A stretch of DNA of 54,841 nucleotides from an uncultured Pseudomonadota bacterium (GCA_902799835.1 CADCCF010000007.1:1-54841), one strand, 5' to 3'. Shown: positions 26,339 to 35,395, numbered from the stretch's first letter. Translations and numbers: made by a program. Notes: generated from the letters alone by a model not told the origin.

Positions 26339-27307
26339 TTAATACCTTTTATTCAGCTCCCAATTCCAGGCTGTCTGAATAATGTCTTTGATATCAGTAT
26401 ATTGTGGTTGCCAGCCTAAAATTTCTTTAGCCTTAGTATTATTGGCAAACAATCTGGCCGGATCGCCGGCACGACGCTCCACGTACTCAATCAGGCATTT
26501 TTTACCCGAAACCTTTTCTGCTGCGATGATAATTTCTTTAACCGAAGTTCCGATACCTGTACCCAAATTAATATACCCGCAATATGAATTTAATTTTTCA
26601 ATCGCCAAACGATGCGCCAAAGCCAAATCCTCAACATGAATATAATCACGAATACAGGTTCCGTCCGGTGTATCATAATCCGTACCAAAAATCTTAATAT
26701 CTTTTCTCTCACCTTTAATAGCTTTTAACACCAAAGGTATAAGATGGGTTTCCGGATTGTGACTTTCGCCGATTTTGCCATCTGCCGAACAACCGGCTGC
26801 ATTAAAATAGCGCAAGGCTATATACTTCAAACCATAAGCTTTTTCATAATCGGCAAAAATTTGCTCTATCACCAACTTAGTACGCCCGTAAGGATTTATC
26901 GGATTTTGCGGATGTTGCTCATCAATCGGCGTATATTGCGGTTCGCCATAAGTTGCACAAGTACTCGAAAAAACAATTTTTTTCACACCATACGTCAACA
27001 TTGCATGCAACAAATTAAGCGTACCGATAACATTGTTGTAATAGTATTTTTCCGGATTTTCCACACTTTCGCCAACATAAGCAAATGCCGCAAAATGAAC
27101 AACTGCCGCAATTTGATTATTCTTAAAAAGGTTGTCTAAAGAATCTTTATCCAACAAATCAGCACACACAAACTTTGCACGCTCATCAACCGCTTCGCGA
27201 TGACCATATATCAAATTATCGGCAACAATAACTTTATAACCATTATCAAGCAGGTGTTTAACCGTATGAGAGCCGATATATCCGGCACCTCCCATTACTA
27301 AAATCAT
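26339..27307 (-). CDS. galE: UDP-glucose 4-epimerase
   Basis: The 322-aa extended SDR enzyme has GGAGYIGSHTVKHLL for NAD, FSSTCATYGEP with the catalytic Ser/Thr, and YGRTK with the Tyr-Lys pair. It interconverts UDP-glucose and UDP-galactose for surface polysaccharides or LPS. Its start overlaps the ugd stop in an ATGA junction, so the pair is coupled. Confidence 0.95.
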   Translation of the reverse strand: MILVMGGAGYIGSHTVKHLLDNGYKVIVADNLIYGHREAVDERAKFVCADLLDKDSLDNLFKNNQIAAVVHFAAFAYVGESVENPEKYYYNNVIGTLNLLHAMLTYGVKKIVFSSTCATYGEPQYTPIDEQHPQNPINPYGRTKLVIEQIFADYEKAYGLKYIALRYFNAAGCSADGKIGESHNPETHLIPLVLKAIKGERKDIKIFGTDYDTPDGTCIRDYIHVEDLALAHRLAIEKLNSYCGYINLGTGIGTSVKEIIIAAEKVSGKKCLIEYVERRAGDPARLFANNTKAKEILGWQPQYTDIKDIIQTAWNWELNKRY

Positions 27308-28641
27308 GCCACCTCCCGCAGGTGATTGTCTCTTTTTTCAGTTTTTTTACCGATACCTTGATACTTAAAACCATTGGCAACTGCTTTTTCAGCATCCAAC
27401 AAATTGCGACAATCAATAATAATCTTATGACGCATCAAGTAAGCTGCTTTTGCCAAATCTAAATCCTTAAACTCATTCCACTCGGTCAATATAGCTAAAA
27501 CATCTGCATCTTTAATGCAAGCGTACATATCATCAGCATAACCGATTTTATCGCCGATCAGCTGACAGGCTGTTCCCATTGCTTTCGGGTCATAAGCAAT
27601 AATATTGGCATTATTCTCCAACAGATTATAAACTATTTCCATCGCCGGACTCTCGCGGCAGTCATCAGTTCCATTTTTAAAAGCCAAACCTAAAATGGCA
27701 ATTTTCGGTTTTTCAATTCCTTTAACTGCTTCCAAAATTCTTATCGCCATTTGTTGTTTGCGCTTAACATTACCGGATATGGCGGCATTTATCAATGTCA
27801 TTTCAACATCATTTTGCCGTGCCATATAAGACATCGCCATGGTATCTTTCGGAAAACAACTTCCACCATATCCCGGTCCCGGATTCAAAAACTTTGGCCC
27901 GATACGACTATCCAACCCCATTCCTTTGGCTACTTCGATAATATCCGCACCGGTTTTTTCACAAAAGTCGGCCATTTCATTGATATAATGAATCTTAATT
28001 GCCAAAAAGGCATTTGAGGCATACTTAATGGTCTCGCTGGAACGCCGTTTTACAAACAGCATCTGTGTCTTTCCCTCAAAAGGCTCATATAGTTTTTTTA
28101 TTACATTGCGTGCCTTTTCGGTATTTGCCCCAACCACAATGCGATCAGGATGGAAAAAGTCATGCACCGCAAATCCTTCACGCAAAAATTCCGGCAATGA
28201 TACCACATCAAAATCAGCAAACGGATTTTTCTTGGCAATCAGTGCCTCTACATCATCACCGGTTCCCACCGGCACGGTCGATTTGGTTGCAACCACGGTG
28301 TAACCTTGCAAATATTCAGCCAACTCGGTTGCCGCTGCATGGATATATTTCATATCGGCTTCTTTGGTTACCGGATGCGGCGGCGTGCCCACAGCAATGA
28401 TTACTATATCCGCATTCTCCACCCCTTCTTTCATCGAGGTTGTAAATCTTATCCGCCCGGCTTTGGCGTTCTTATGAAACAGTTCTTCCAATCCCTCTTC
28501 ATAAAGGGTTATTTTACCGGCTTGCAAAGCTTCAATTTTCTTTGGTTCTCTATCCACACAGATAACCTCGTTGCCTAATTCGGCCAAACCAACCCCGGTC
28601 GGCAATCCGACATAACCTGTTCCGATAATTCCTATTTTCAT
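27304..28641 (-). CDS. ugd: UDP-glucose 6-dehydrogenase
   Basis: The 445-aa protein has an N-terminal GIIGTGYVGLPTG Rossmann motif and the catalytic cysteine in PGPGYGGSCFPKD. The C-terminal domain has ILGLAFKNGTDDCRESPA. It oxidises UDP-glucose to UDP-glucuronate with two NAD+. With galE it forms a nucleotide-sugar module that feeds envelope polysaccharide. Confidence 0.93.
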   Translation of the reverse strand: MKIGIIGTGYVGLPTGVGLAELGNEVICVDREPKKIEALQAGKITLYEEGLEELFHKNAKAGRIRFTTSMKEGVENADIVIIAVGTPPHPVTKEADMKYIHAAATELAEYLQGYTVVATKSTVPVGTGDDVEALIAKKNPFADFDVVSLPEFLREGFAVHDFFHPDRIVVGANTEKARNVIKKLYEPFEGKTQMLFVKRRSSETIKYASNAFLAIKIHYINEMADFCEKTGADIIEVAKGMGLDSRIGPKFLNPGPGYGGSCFPKDTMAMSYMARQNDVEMTLINAAISGNVKRKQQMAIRILEAVKGIEKPKIAILGLAFKNGTDDCRESPAMEIVYNLLENNANIIAYDPKAMGTACQLIGDKIGYADDMYACIKDADVLAILTEWNEFKDLDLAKAAYLMRHKIIIDCRNLLDAEKAVANGFKYQGIGKKTEKRDNHLREVA

Positions 28642-28868
28642 CCTTCTTATTGCCTTTATATAACCAAAACCTTGGCTTTTACTATACCCAAATCAACATT
28701 CTAGTCAACCATTTTTTGTTGCAAAATAACGTCTGTAAACCTTTAATAGGTTAAATCACTATTTGACATCCCATAGATACAACTTTTTATTTTTAGTAAA
28801 ATCTTAAAGGTTTAATGTTTATATTATTTCCTAGCAGTTGATAGCACAATCACAAATGAGGAAATAAT

Positions 28869-29789
28869 ATGAATTTATTATCATCAGTTTATTATCAGTA
28901 TCTAAAAGAAAACTTATTAAAATCAAATCCTGATTTTAAGAATATTGATATAGAAAAAAGAACTTTTCCCGATGGAGAACACTATTGGCGAATTGAAAAC
29001 TCGCAAAATATCAGTGGCAAACCTGCTGTTTATATTTGCGGCACGATTAACGATGAAGCAATTATGGAAACTTATAATGTTGCTTGTACTTTGGTGCGTG
29101 AAAGTTGCTCGTCTTTGCATTTGGTTGTTCCTTATTTCGGCTATTCAACTATGGAACGCGCCGTTCAACCCGGTGAAATTGTAACCGCTAAGAATATTGC
29201 ACAATTGTTTAGTTCCATTCCGCCATCCGCAAACGGTAACTATATTTATATGGTAGATTTGCATTCAATCAATATGCAGTATTACTTTGAGCAAAATGTT
29301 CACCCCATACACTTAACAACCGAGCCGATTTTATACAAAATAATCTCCGAAATACGTTCTAAGGAAGGTGAAGTGGTATTGGCTTCTGCTGATACCGGTT
29401 GCGCCAAATGGATTGAAAGAATGAGCGATCATTTAGGACTTGAAGCCGCATTTATTGTTAAACAACGCATTTCCGGAACTGAAACAATAGTTAAAGCCCT
29501 GAAAGCCAATGTTAAAGACAAAAATGTTATTATTTTTGACGATATGATTCGTTCTGGCGGAACTATCGTAAATGCGGCTGAGGCTTATAAATCCATGGGA
29601 GCAAAAGATGTTTTCGTAGTCTGCGTACATGGCGTCTTTATTCATGGGGCCATTGAGAAACTTAAAGAAAGCGGAGTAATCAAACATTTGTATTGCACCA
29701 ACACCCATCCTCATGCCCAAAATATCCATGATGATTTTGTTAAAGTGTGTGATGTGTCAGATATAATTTTAAAAGGCTTAAAAATCTAA
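28869..29789 (+). CDS. Divergent ribose-phosphate pyrophosphokinase (PRPP synthetase) family protein
   Basis: The 306-aa protein is the length of a PRPP synthetase. It has FPDGEHYWRI, the dinucleotide-like VPYFGYSTMERAVQPGEIVT, VDLHSINMQYYF and the PRPP-binding loop IIFDDMIRSGGTIVNAA. The usual PYFGYARQDRK segment, which contributes Arg-Gln to ATP binding, is replaced by PYFGYSTMERA. It could therefore be a specialised member rather than the housekeeping prs. A GAGGAAAT site precedes the ATG. The 227-bp upstream gap shows no other gene. Confidence 0.8.
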   Translation: MNLLSSVYYQYLKENLLKSNPDFKNIDIEKRTFPDGEHYWRIENSQNISGKPAVYICGTINDEAIMETYNVACTLVRESCSSLHLVVPYFGYSTMERAVQPGEIVTAKNIAQLFSSIPPSANGNYIYMVDLHSINMQYYFEQNVHPIHLTTEPILYKIISEIRSKEGEVVLASADTGCAKWIERMSDHLGLEAAFIVKQRISGTETIVKALKANVKDKNVIIFDDMIRSGGTIVNAAEAYKSMGAKDVFVVCVHGVFIHGAIEKLKESGVIKHLYCTNTHPHAQNIHDDFVKVCDVSDIILKGLKI

Positions 29790-29932
29790 GCATTTGTGTT
29801 ATTGTCCCCAAAAATAATATTTTTTTTGGTTAATAAGCTGAAAATATCAATTGGAATTTATTTATAAGATTGTAACCTATACCTGTTGTTGCAATATTTT
29901 TTATTGCTGTAACTTTATGAAAGGTAAAAAAC

Positions 29933-30103
29933 ATGTTAAAGACAATTTGTTATTGGTTGATAGTTATTGGTGCATTGAACTATGGTTTGATGGCTTTTGG
30001 TTATAATTTCTTGGAAAAATTACCATCAAATATCGGTCAAATCGTTTCATTAGCGATTGCTGTTGCTGCTATTTTGAATATCGTTGCTAATTTGAAAAAG
30101 TAA
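29933..30103 (+). CDS. DUF378-type small membrane protein
   Basis: This is a 56-codon gene. The product has two predicted helices, with IVIGALNYGLMAFGYNFLEK in the first and IGQIVSLAIAVAAILNIVAN in the second, as in the YuzA/DUF378 family. The function is unknown. GAAAGG lies about 10 nt before the ATG. A strong terminator follows 27 bp after the stop, so it is monocistronic. The 143 bp before it contain nothing else I can identify. Confidence 0.75.
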   Translation: MLKTICYWLIVIGALNYGLMAFGYNFLEKLPSNIGQIVSLAIAVAAILNIVANLKK

Positions 30104-30125
30104 TTTGAAGAAATAGATTTTAAAT

Positions 30126-30156
30126 AAAAAAGCTCGGCATAATGCCGAGCTTTTTT
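30126..30156 (+). terminator. Terminator after the DUF378 gene
   Basis: AAGCTCGGCAT and ATGCCGAGCTT form a perfect stem followed by a T run. It may also serve the convergent gene that ends at 30183. Confidence 0.85.
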
Positions 30157-30182
30157 GTCGAAAAATAAAACAATAACTTGCC

Positions 30183-30839
30183 TTAACGACTTTTACCAAA
30201 AACGCTTAATAAACTGAGAACGGCTCTCATTTGCTCTTCCTCACCGTGTTCGCCATAAAGAGCTTCACCAAACCGCTGCAACACCGGATCATTCTCTAAA
30301 TCAATCGCTTCGGAAGAAATTTCATCAACTTGACCTATATCACCTTGATAATTACGTTGAGCCTTAAAATTTTCAAATTCTCTATCATCAAGTCCTCTAA
30401 ATAACGGTTTACCGGTATCTTTGTCAGCCATATTCAAAAACAAACCGGTAGGAACATCAAAACCGGCAAACACTCCATTTTTATGTTGCTTAATAACTTC
30501 ATTGGAAACATATAGCATATCAAAATCTTTGGCCAATTTTTCAAAGTCGATAACATACTGCAATCCGGCCAAGTTTGTCTTTGTCAAATACGGGCGAACA
30601 TTGCCCAAATCTTTTTCAACCGACAATGTACGGCAGGTATCGCTCATAATGATATGCCAACGCTGATTAGCGCACGGTATTTTCTGCTGCTCACACCAAG
30701 AACGCCATGCCGAAACATTATTCTTCATCATCGGAGATGTCCAAAGACCGCCCTCCGGCTTACTCCAACCCCGATTATTGCGAATAGGTTGAAAGTTATT
30801 GAGAGAAGGTTTGGATCCTTCAAAAACAATATCAATCAT
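30183..30839 (-). CDS. Unrecognised 218-aa protein
   Basis: I do not recognise the family. The N-terminus reads IVFEGSKPSL, then SKPEGGLWTSPMM and WRSWCEQQKIPC. The protein has no signal peptide or membrane helix, contains several Trp residues and has an acidic C-terminal third. The GGLWTSP and SAWRSWC stretches look like a conserved enzyme-type core, but I cannot name it. It is a single gene between two terminators at the edge of the accessory region. Confidence 0.6.
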   Translation of the reverse strand: MIDIVFEGSKPSLNNFQPIRNNRGWSKPEGGLWTSPMMKNNVSAWRSWCEQQKIPCANQRWHIIMSDTCRTLSVEKDLGNVRPYLTKTNLAGLQYVIDFEKLAKDFDMLYVSNEVIKQHKNGVFAGFDVPTGLFLNMADKDTGKPLFRGLDDREFENFKAQRNYQGDIGQVDEISSEAIDLENDPVLQRFGEALYGEHGEEEQMRAVLSLLSVFGKSR

Positions 30840-30965
30840 TTTCTACCCTCCTAATATACAAATATACTAGCATATTTTGCGTAATCAGGCAAACAAAAAA
30901 ATGACAAAAAAAGCCCCCGAAAATATCAGTCTGCCTACCCTTGCGGTATAAACCAGCTTATTTCA

Positions 30966-30993
30966 TTGACAGCACAGGTCAGCTTGCTATATT
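30966..30993 (+). promoter_or_regulatory. Promoter of the DUF2147 gene
   Basis: TTGACA (30966-30971) and TATATT (30988-30993) are separated by 16 nt, 35 bp before the ATG at 31028. Confidence 0.6.
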
Positions 30994-31027
30994 GGCAATA
31001 TATCATAATAAATCAGGAGAAAAACCC

Positions 31028-31483
31028 ATGAAAAAGATATTGTTTTTGCTAATGATGATATGCATCTCAAGTGTGGCTTGGGCTGAAGACAGTGTTGAAG
31101 GCTATTGGACCACCATTGATGATGAAACCAATACGCCTAAAAGTGTTGTCCAAATTTATGAATATCAAGGCAAAATTTATGGTCGCGTGGTGGAATTATT
31201 TCAAAACAAACAAGCCACAGCCAAGTTGCCGGACAGCCCTCTGATTAAGGGATTGGACATTATTTGGGATATGGAAAAAGGCAAAAATAAATATTCCGGA
31301 GGCGAAATTTTGGATCCCAAAACCGGCAAGGTTTATAGTTGTGACCTCTGGCGTGATGGTGATAAGCTGATTGTCAGAGGAAAAATTGCTTTTTTAGGAC
31401 GCAACCAAACTTGGGAGCCTAATACAACCTTTAAACCTGAGACAACCGAGAAACCTGTTCCCAACAAACCTCGCTTAAAGTAG
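31028..31483 (+). CDS. Secreted DUF2147-family protein
   Basis: The 151-aa protein has a signal peptide ending SVAWA-ED and the DUF2147 pattern. It begins EGYWTTIDDETNTPKSVVQI, followed by YGRVVELF, GLDIIWDM and GGEILDPKTGKVYSC. These periplasmic or extracellular proteins have a small beta-barrel, lipocalin-like fold; the function is uncertain. The start at 31028 has CAGGAGA, and the longer frame from 30941 runs through the promoter. Confidence 0.82.
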   Translation: MKKILFLLMMICISSVAWAEDSVEGYWTTIDDETNTPKSVVQIYEYQGKIYGRVVELFQNKQATAKLPDSPLIKGLDIIWDMEKGKNKYSGGEILDPKTGKVYSCDLWRDGDKLIVRGKIAFLGRNQTWEPNTTFKPETTEKPVPNKPRLK

Positions 31484-31504
31484 CAATATCTGCATTAAAC
31501 CAAT

Positions 31505-31531
31505 AGCCTTCTTTAACGAAGGCTTTTTTTA
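31505..31531 (+). terminator. Terminator of the DUF2147 gene
   Basis: AGCCTT and AAGGCT enclose an 8-nt loop and are followed by a T run. Confidence 0.75.
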
Positions 31532-31576
31532 TATCCGTACAACATACAATTCCCAAATTAAGGTTAAGAAATAAAA

Positions 31577-31605
31577 TTGCTTTTTTGCATTAATTATGGT
31601 ATAGT
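31577..31605 (+). promoter_or_regulatory. Promoter of the HExxH gene
   Basis: TTGCTT (31577-31582) and TATAGT (31600-31605) are separated by 17 nt, 30 bp before the ATG at 31635. Confidence 0.5.
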
Positions 31606-31634
31606 TAATATAAAGATGTTTTAAGGGGATTAAG

Positions 31635-32675
31635 ATGAATAGTGAAGACTTTGAAGATCTTATTATATTTAGTCGAATAACCGGTAATACAAACAGCGGT
31701 TTGATTAGTTTTGATCCCTGCAAAGGAAGAGAAAATACTATTGCAGAATTAATCAAACGAAATCATCTCGAAAACATATCAATTTCTCAATTTATTGAGC
31801 TTTCAAATCAGTATATGCCATCAATTCAAGCCAGAAGAAATTTACGCAAAAAAAAGATAGCTGACTTTACAAATCTGACAACAGAAGAAATCAGCAAACT
31901 TTCTTTTGAGAAAAAAGTTGAATGCTTGGAAACAATTTTTCATAAAAGGCTGACCAATGGCGAGCTTGCTGATTTTTGTTCAAAAAACATGGATAAATTC
32001 AAAGCTCTTTTATGCAGTATTCAGTTTCCTAAAGATTTTTGGAACAAAGAAGAACGCCAAGCTGATCGCTTTGCCGCTCTTATTGCTAATAATCATCAAA
32101 TAACGGATAATATGAAAAATTGGCAAAATTTGAGTTTAGATGATAAAAAAGCAACTATCCAATCAACAGCAAAAGTATTGGAATATGTTTATGGCACTCC
32201 TTTGGAAGTAAAATTTTATACATCCGATGAATACCGAAAAGAAAATAATTTAGATGAAAAAGCCCATGTAGATGCAGCCTACGAAACAGAAGGAAAGATA
32301 TTTTTTAATACAGACCGCTTAGCTAGTAGCGATAATTATATGGGTGTATCAGTGATTTTTCATGAATTTATGCATAAACGACAACACGAAACAAATTTTG
32401 AAAATCCGTTAATCAGCAGATTGTTTAATTGCAATGTGTATTCTACTGTCACTTATGAAAAAAGAAAAATAGATTCTTCTTTACCGGAATATGGCGACAT
32501 ATATTCATTAATGCCGCAAGAAAGACACGCATATTATATGCAAAAATATGTTGAAGATCAAATTGCCGAAAAAACAGGTATAGCTAAAACGCAAGAACAA
32601 GTATCTGAAACAACTAAGAAAATGCATAATAAATCTTTTGCAATGGCAGCAGTATCCAGATATCACTCTGTCTGA
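31635..32675 (+). CDS. Putative zinc metallopeptidase-like protein with HExxH motif
   Basis: The 346-aa protein has a mostly helical N-terminal part with no recognised domain. It then has VIFHEFMHKRQH, an HExxH metal-binding site with a further His, near residue 250. The sequence before it, YETEGKIFFNTDRLASSD, fits the edge strand of a gluzincin-type fold. There is no signal peptide, so it acts inside the cell or is exported in another way. AAGGGG precedes the ATG. The very AT-rich coding is unlike the housekeeping genes and suggests acquisition. Confidence 0.5.
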   Translation: MNSEDFEDLIIFSRITGNTNSGLISFDPCKGRENTIAELIKRNHLENISISQFIELSNQYMPSIQARRNLRKKKIADFTNLTTEEISKLSFEKKVECLETIFHKRLTNGELADFCSKNMDKFKALLCSIQFPKDFWNKEERQADRFAALIANNHQITDNMKNWQNLSLDDKKATIQSTAKVLEYVYGTPLEVKFYTSDEYRKENNLDEKAHVDAAYETEGKIFFNTDRLASSDNYMGVSVIFHEFMHKRQHETNFENPLISRLFNCNVYSTVTYEKRKIDSSLPEYGDIYSLMPQERHAYYMQKYVEDQIAEKTGIAKTQEQVSETTKKMHNKSFAMAAVSRYHSV

Positions 32676-32805
32676 TAATATCTTGATTGTTATTAACTGC
32701 TTTATTTTTAAAGAAACCAATTCAAAATTAGTCCAAAAATTATCCGGTGTAAGGCATATTAGGTGCCTAATCTTCTAACTAGCTTAACTGCTTGTATATA
32801 AAAGA

Positions 32806-32832
32806 AAAAATCGCCATTTCTGACGATTTTTG
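32806..32832 (+). terminator. Terminator after the HExxH gene
   Basis: AAAATCG and CGATTTT flank a 10-nt loop and are followed by T. The stem lies 130 bp after the stop. The interval between is AT-rich without an ORF. Confidence 0.6.
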
Positions 32833-32857
32833 AACTGTGGCTGGAGACGACGTGCAG

Positions 32858-32886
32858 TTCTCGAGCTAAAATAATGATATTGAAAA
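32858..32886 (+). repeat. Direct repeat, left copy, flanking the CoiA-like gene
   Basis: This 29-nt segment, from TTCTCGAGCTAAAAT to GATATTGAAAA, recurs at 34254-34281 with one substitution and one deleted base. The copies bracket the gene at 32916-34193. Confidence 0.7.
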
Positions 32887-32915
32887 TCGGAAATCTGTGT
32901 AATAGGATAATTTTT

Positions 32916-34193
32916 ATGAAGTACGCAGTATTAAATAATGAACGAATTGAACCTCAAAAAGGAATAAAAAATGCAATATGTCCTATTTGTGGGGAGTTAG
33001 TAGTGCCAAAATGCGGACAAATAAAAATGCATCATTGGTCACATCAAACAACTCAAAATTGTGATCCGTGGTGGGAGAGCGAAACAGAATGGCATAGGCA
33101 CTGGAAAGATAATTTTGCAAAAGAATGCCAAGAAATAGTAATGCATGATGATAAGACGGGAGAAAAGCACGTTGCTGATGTTAAAACTAGAACAGGTATA
33201 GTTCTAGAATTTCAACATTCTTCTATGGATACAAAAGAACAGTATTCGCGAGAGCAGTTTTATAAAAATATGGTTTGGATTGTTGATGCAAAAAAATATT
33301 ATGACAAATTTAAGCAAAATATCGAGTTATTAGACCATTGCAAATTTAATAAGAATTATTTTTATATGAAAATAGATTCTTTTGAATTGCAAAAAAATTG
33401 TTTTCCAAGGAGATGGTTAAATTCTTCAGTTCCTGTTATTTTTGATTTTGGAATAAATGACGATATTGAAGATGATGATTATAATAAGCAAAGAAAATGG
33501 TTGTGGTGTATTTTTCCTGAAAAATTTAGATGTTATTTTGATGAAACAATCTGTGGATTATGCTTAAAAAAAGAAACTTTTGTAAATAGAATTTCGAATT
33601 ATGATTCTTTTTATCCAAATATGGTTATTCATGAATTAGAACAATTAAAAGAACAACTCGAAAAAGAAGAGCTGGAACAAGAAAAAAAGCACCAAGAAGA
33701 AAGAAAAAAGCAAAAACAAGAATTGTTTAAAATAAAATATCCTAAAGAAGAAAAATGGAGAGACGCAATATTTAACATAAAGTTGGATATTGAAAATAAT
33801 AACTTGAAACCTAAAAAATTATATATTTCAGAAAATGGGGAAATATTTGATAGTGATAAACAAAAATATAACAGCCTTAAATGCATGGTTTTAGGAATAA
33901 AATCTTATCCTAGTGTATATAACGGAAATGAGTATACAAAAAATGATGTTCTGATATTGGTAGAAAGTGATAATAAATTTGTAGTAGCTACAATCCACAT
34001 TCCATCTTCTGTTTTACATGATGATTATATAGGTTTTGATTTATTTCGTGGAAATTATAATTATTTTATAAGGACAATAACGGTAATTCCATATTATAAC
34101 AAGTTTTCAATTTGGTTTGAAGATGATGAAATGATATGGATAACAGAAAAATTAAAGAAGGACTTAGAGTTTATTTGTAATAATTTTAAGTAA
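32916..34193 (+). CDS. CoiA-like nuclease-domain protein
   Basis: The 425-aa protein begins with a zinc-ribbon-like segment, ICPICGELVVPKCGQIKMHH and then WSHQ. SETEWHRHWKDNF and HVADVKTRTGIVLEFQHSS follow, the pattern of the competence protein CoiA nuclease-like domain with H-x-A-D and E-F-Q residues. The middle is a Glu/Lys-rich coiled coil near residue 245, and the C-terminal part is not recognised. The start at 32916 is chosen because AGGATA lies upstream. It is flanked by 28-nt direct repeats and is strongly AT-rich. Roles in DNA uptake, or in defence as for some nuclease relatives, are guesses. Confidence 0.65.
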   Translation: MKYAVLNNERIEPQKGIKNAICPICGELVVPKCGQIKMHHWSHQTTQNCDPWWESETEWHRHWKDNFAKECQEIVMHDDKTGEKHVADVKTRTGIVLEFQHSSMDTKEQYSREQFYKNMVWIVDAKKYYDKFKQNIELLDHCKFNKNYFYMKIDSFELQKNCFPRRWLNSSVPVIFDFGINDDIEDDDYNKQRKWLWCIFPEKFRCYFDETICGLCLKKETFVNRISNYDSFYPNMVIHELEQLKEQLEKEELEQEKKHQEERKKQKQELFKIKYPKEEKWRDAIFNIKLDIENNNLKPKKLYISENGEIFDSDKQKYNSLKCMVLGIKSYPSVYNGNEYTKNDVLILVESDNKFVVATIHIPSSVLHDDYIGFDLFRGNYNYFIRTITVIPYYNKFSIWFEDDEMIWITEKLKKDLEFICNNFK

Positions 34194-34253
34194 CCACTTA
34201 TATTTGATGTTCGAGCTTTATACGTCCTTTGATTGGTTGAAGTGGGCTTGTTA

Positions 34254-34281
34254 TTCTCAAGCTAAAATATGATATTGAAAA
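34254..34281 (+). repeat. Direct repeat, right copy, flanking the CoiA-like gene
   Basis: The segment matches 32858-32886 in 27 of 29 aligned positions. Both copies lie about 30-60 bp before an ORF start, so they could be shared upstream regulatory DNA or ends of a small inserted cassette. Confidence 0.7.
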
Positions 34282-34338
34282 AATAAAATGTCAAGAATAA
34301 TATATCAACAGACGTGTTTAATATAAGGATATACTAAT

Positions 34339-34839
34339 ATGAGTAATGATAAATTTTATAAATATGCAACAATAGTTGCTTTAGTTACAGCAATAGTTAC
34401 ATCTTATAACTATTATGAAATCAACAACAATTCTCAACCTGCATGCGATATTGATGTTAATTACATATCCGGAACAATTCAAGATTGGATGAAAAAAGAA
34501 ATTCCTAACAATTTTTTTAAGACAAATAACTTAAAAATTGTTGATATGAAAGGTTTTGCTGAATATAACACTATTCCTCAATGGAACAGAATACCATTAT
34601 ATGAAGATTTTAAGCACAGTACAGTATGTAGTGCTACGGCATTTGTTGATTTATCTCCTATTTCCACTAATAAAGAAAAAACAGATAATGCAGATGTCGT
34701 AGGAGATAAAAACATAGAGGAAATATCTTTAAGGTATCAACTTATAGTCGGTGGTGGTATAAGAATGTCAGGTCCTGATGTTGAAGATATGAATAAACAA
34801 CTTAAAGAAGCTGTAAGTAAACGTACTAAAAATAAATAA
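34339..34839 (+). CDS. Unrecognised membrane-anchored protein
   Basis: The 166-aa protein has one N-terminal hydrophobic helix (YATIVALVTAIVTSYNYY). A periplasmic-type domain with two Cys follows (ACDIDVNYISG, then STVCSATAFVDLSP), which may form a disulfide. I do not know the family. A weak AAGGATA site precedes the ATG. It is AT-rich like its neighbours. Confidence 0.6.
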   Translation: MSNDKFYKYATIVALVTAIVTSYNYYEINNNSQPACDIDVNYISGTIQDWMKKEIPNNFFKTNNLKIVDMKGFAEYNTIPQWNRIPLYEDFKHSTVCSATAFVDLSPISTNKEKTDNADVVGDKNIEEISLRYQLIVGGGIRMSGPDVEDMNKQLKEAVSKRTKNK

Positions 34840-34877
34840 GCTGAAATTAAAAATATAGTGGTTTATTCGTTTTGTAA

Positions 34878-35090
34878 TTAACCACCACAAACTTTGCAAG
34901 GTCTGGCTCCGTGTTCAATAGCTTCTTGTTTGGTTGTTTTTATACAATTTTTAGTACATCTATACGCCCACTGACAACTTGGACTGTGATATATCATTCT
35001 TTTAACGTTTAATACTACTATGGGGCTATCCGCAGCCAAAACAGGTAGTGCAATTCCCAACAAAATCAATAAAAAGAATATTTTTTTCAT
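34878..35090 (-). CDS. Small secreted cysteine-rich protein, Ada-type zinc-binding-like
   Basis: The 70-aa protein has a signal peptide ending PVLAA-D. The mature part has YHSPSCQWAYRC, NCIKTTKQEAIEHG and RPCKVCGG. The pattern H-x3-C, EAI-x-G and RPCKVC resembles the small zinc-binding module seen in Ada and in some secreted nucleases. Here it stands alone. It is the last of three minus-strand genes for exported small proteins. Confidence 0.65.
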   Translation of the reverse strand: MKKIFFLLILLGIALPVLAADSPIVVLNVKRMIYHSPSCQWAYRCTKNCIKTTKQEAIEHGARPCKVCGG

Positions 35091-35105
35091 TTTATAAAAC
35101 CTTTA

Positions 35106-35366
35106 TTACCTGTCCATTTCATATGTTACAAATTCTCCAGAATCATAATCATATGCTTCAATTTCTACAGTATTACCATAAGCAGATACATTTTCAACAG
35201 TAACATCCTTATATTCACCATCATCGTAATCATAAACTTCTATATCTTCACCACTACGAACTAGATTTCCTTGTTCAATTTCTACAAGATGTCCATTATC
35301 ATCGTAGCCATCCCAAGCATAAGCATTAGAAATAAAAAATAAGCCAATTATTAAAAAATATCTCAT
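35106..35366 (-). CDS. Secreted DUF5334-like protein
   Basis: The 86-aa protein has a signal peptide ending SNAYA-W. Repeated acidic strands, VYDYDDGEYKDVTVENV and AYDYDSGEFVTYEMDR, follow WDGYDDNGHLVEIEQGNLVR. I recall this pattern as DUF5334; its function is unknown. The start at 35366 is supported by a GGAGA site. It sits between the SH3-domain gene and the Ada-like gene. Confidence 0.65.
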   Translation of the reverse strand: MRYFLIIGLFFISNAYAWDGYDDNGHLVEIEQGNLVRSGEDIEVYDYDDGEYKDVTVENVSAYGNTVEIEAYDYDSGEFVTYEMDR

Positions 35367-35395
35367 TAATTTTCTCCAGTTACTGAAAAACATAA

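Noticed and set aside
30941..31027. N-terminal extension of the DUF2147 protein
   Set aside because: It would be translated through the promoter, and the signal peptide with its ribosome-binding site starts at 31028.
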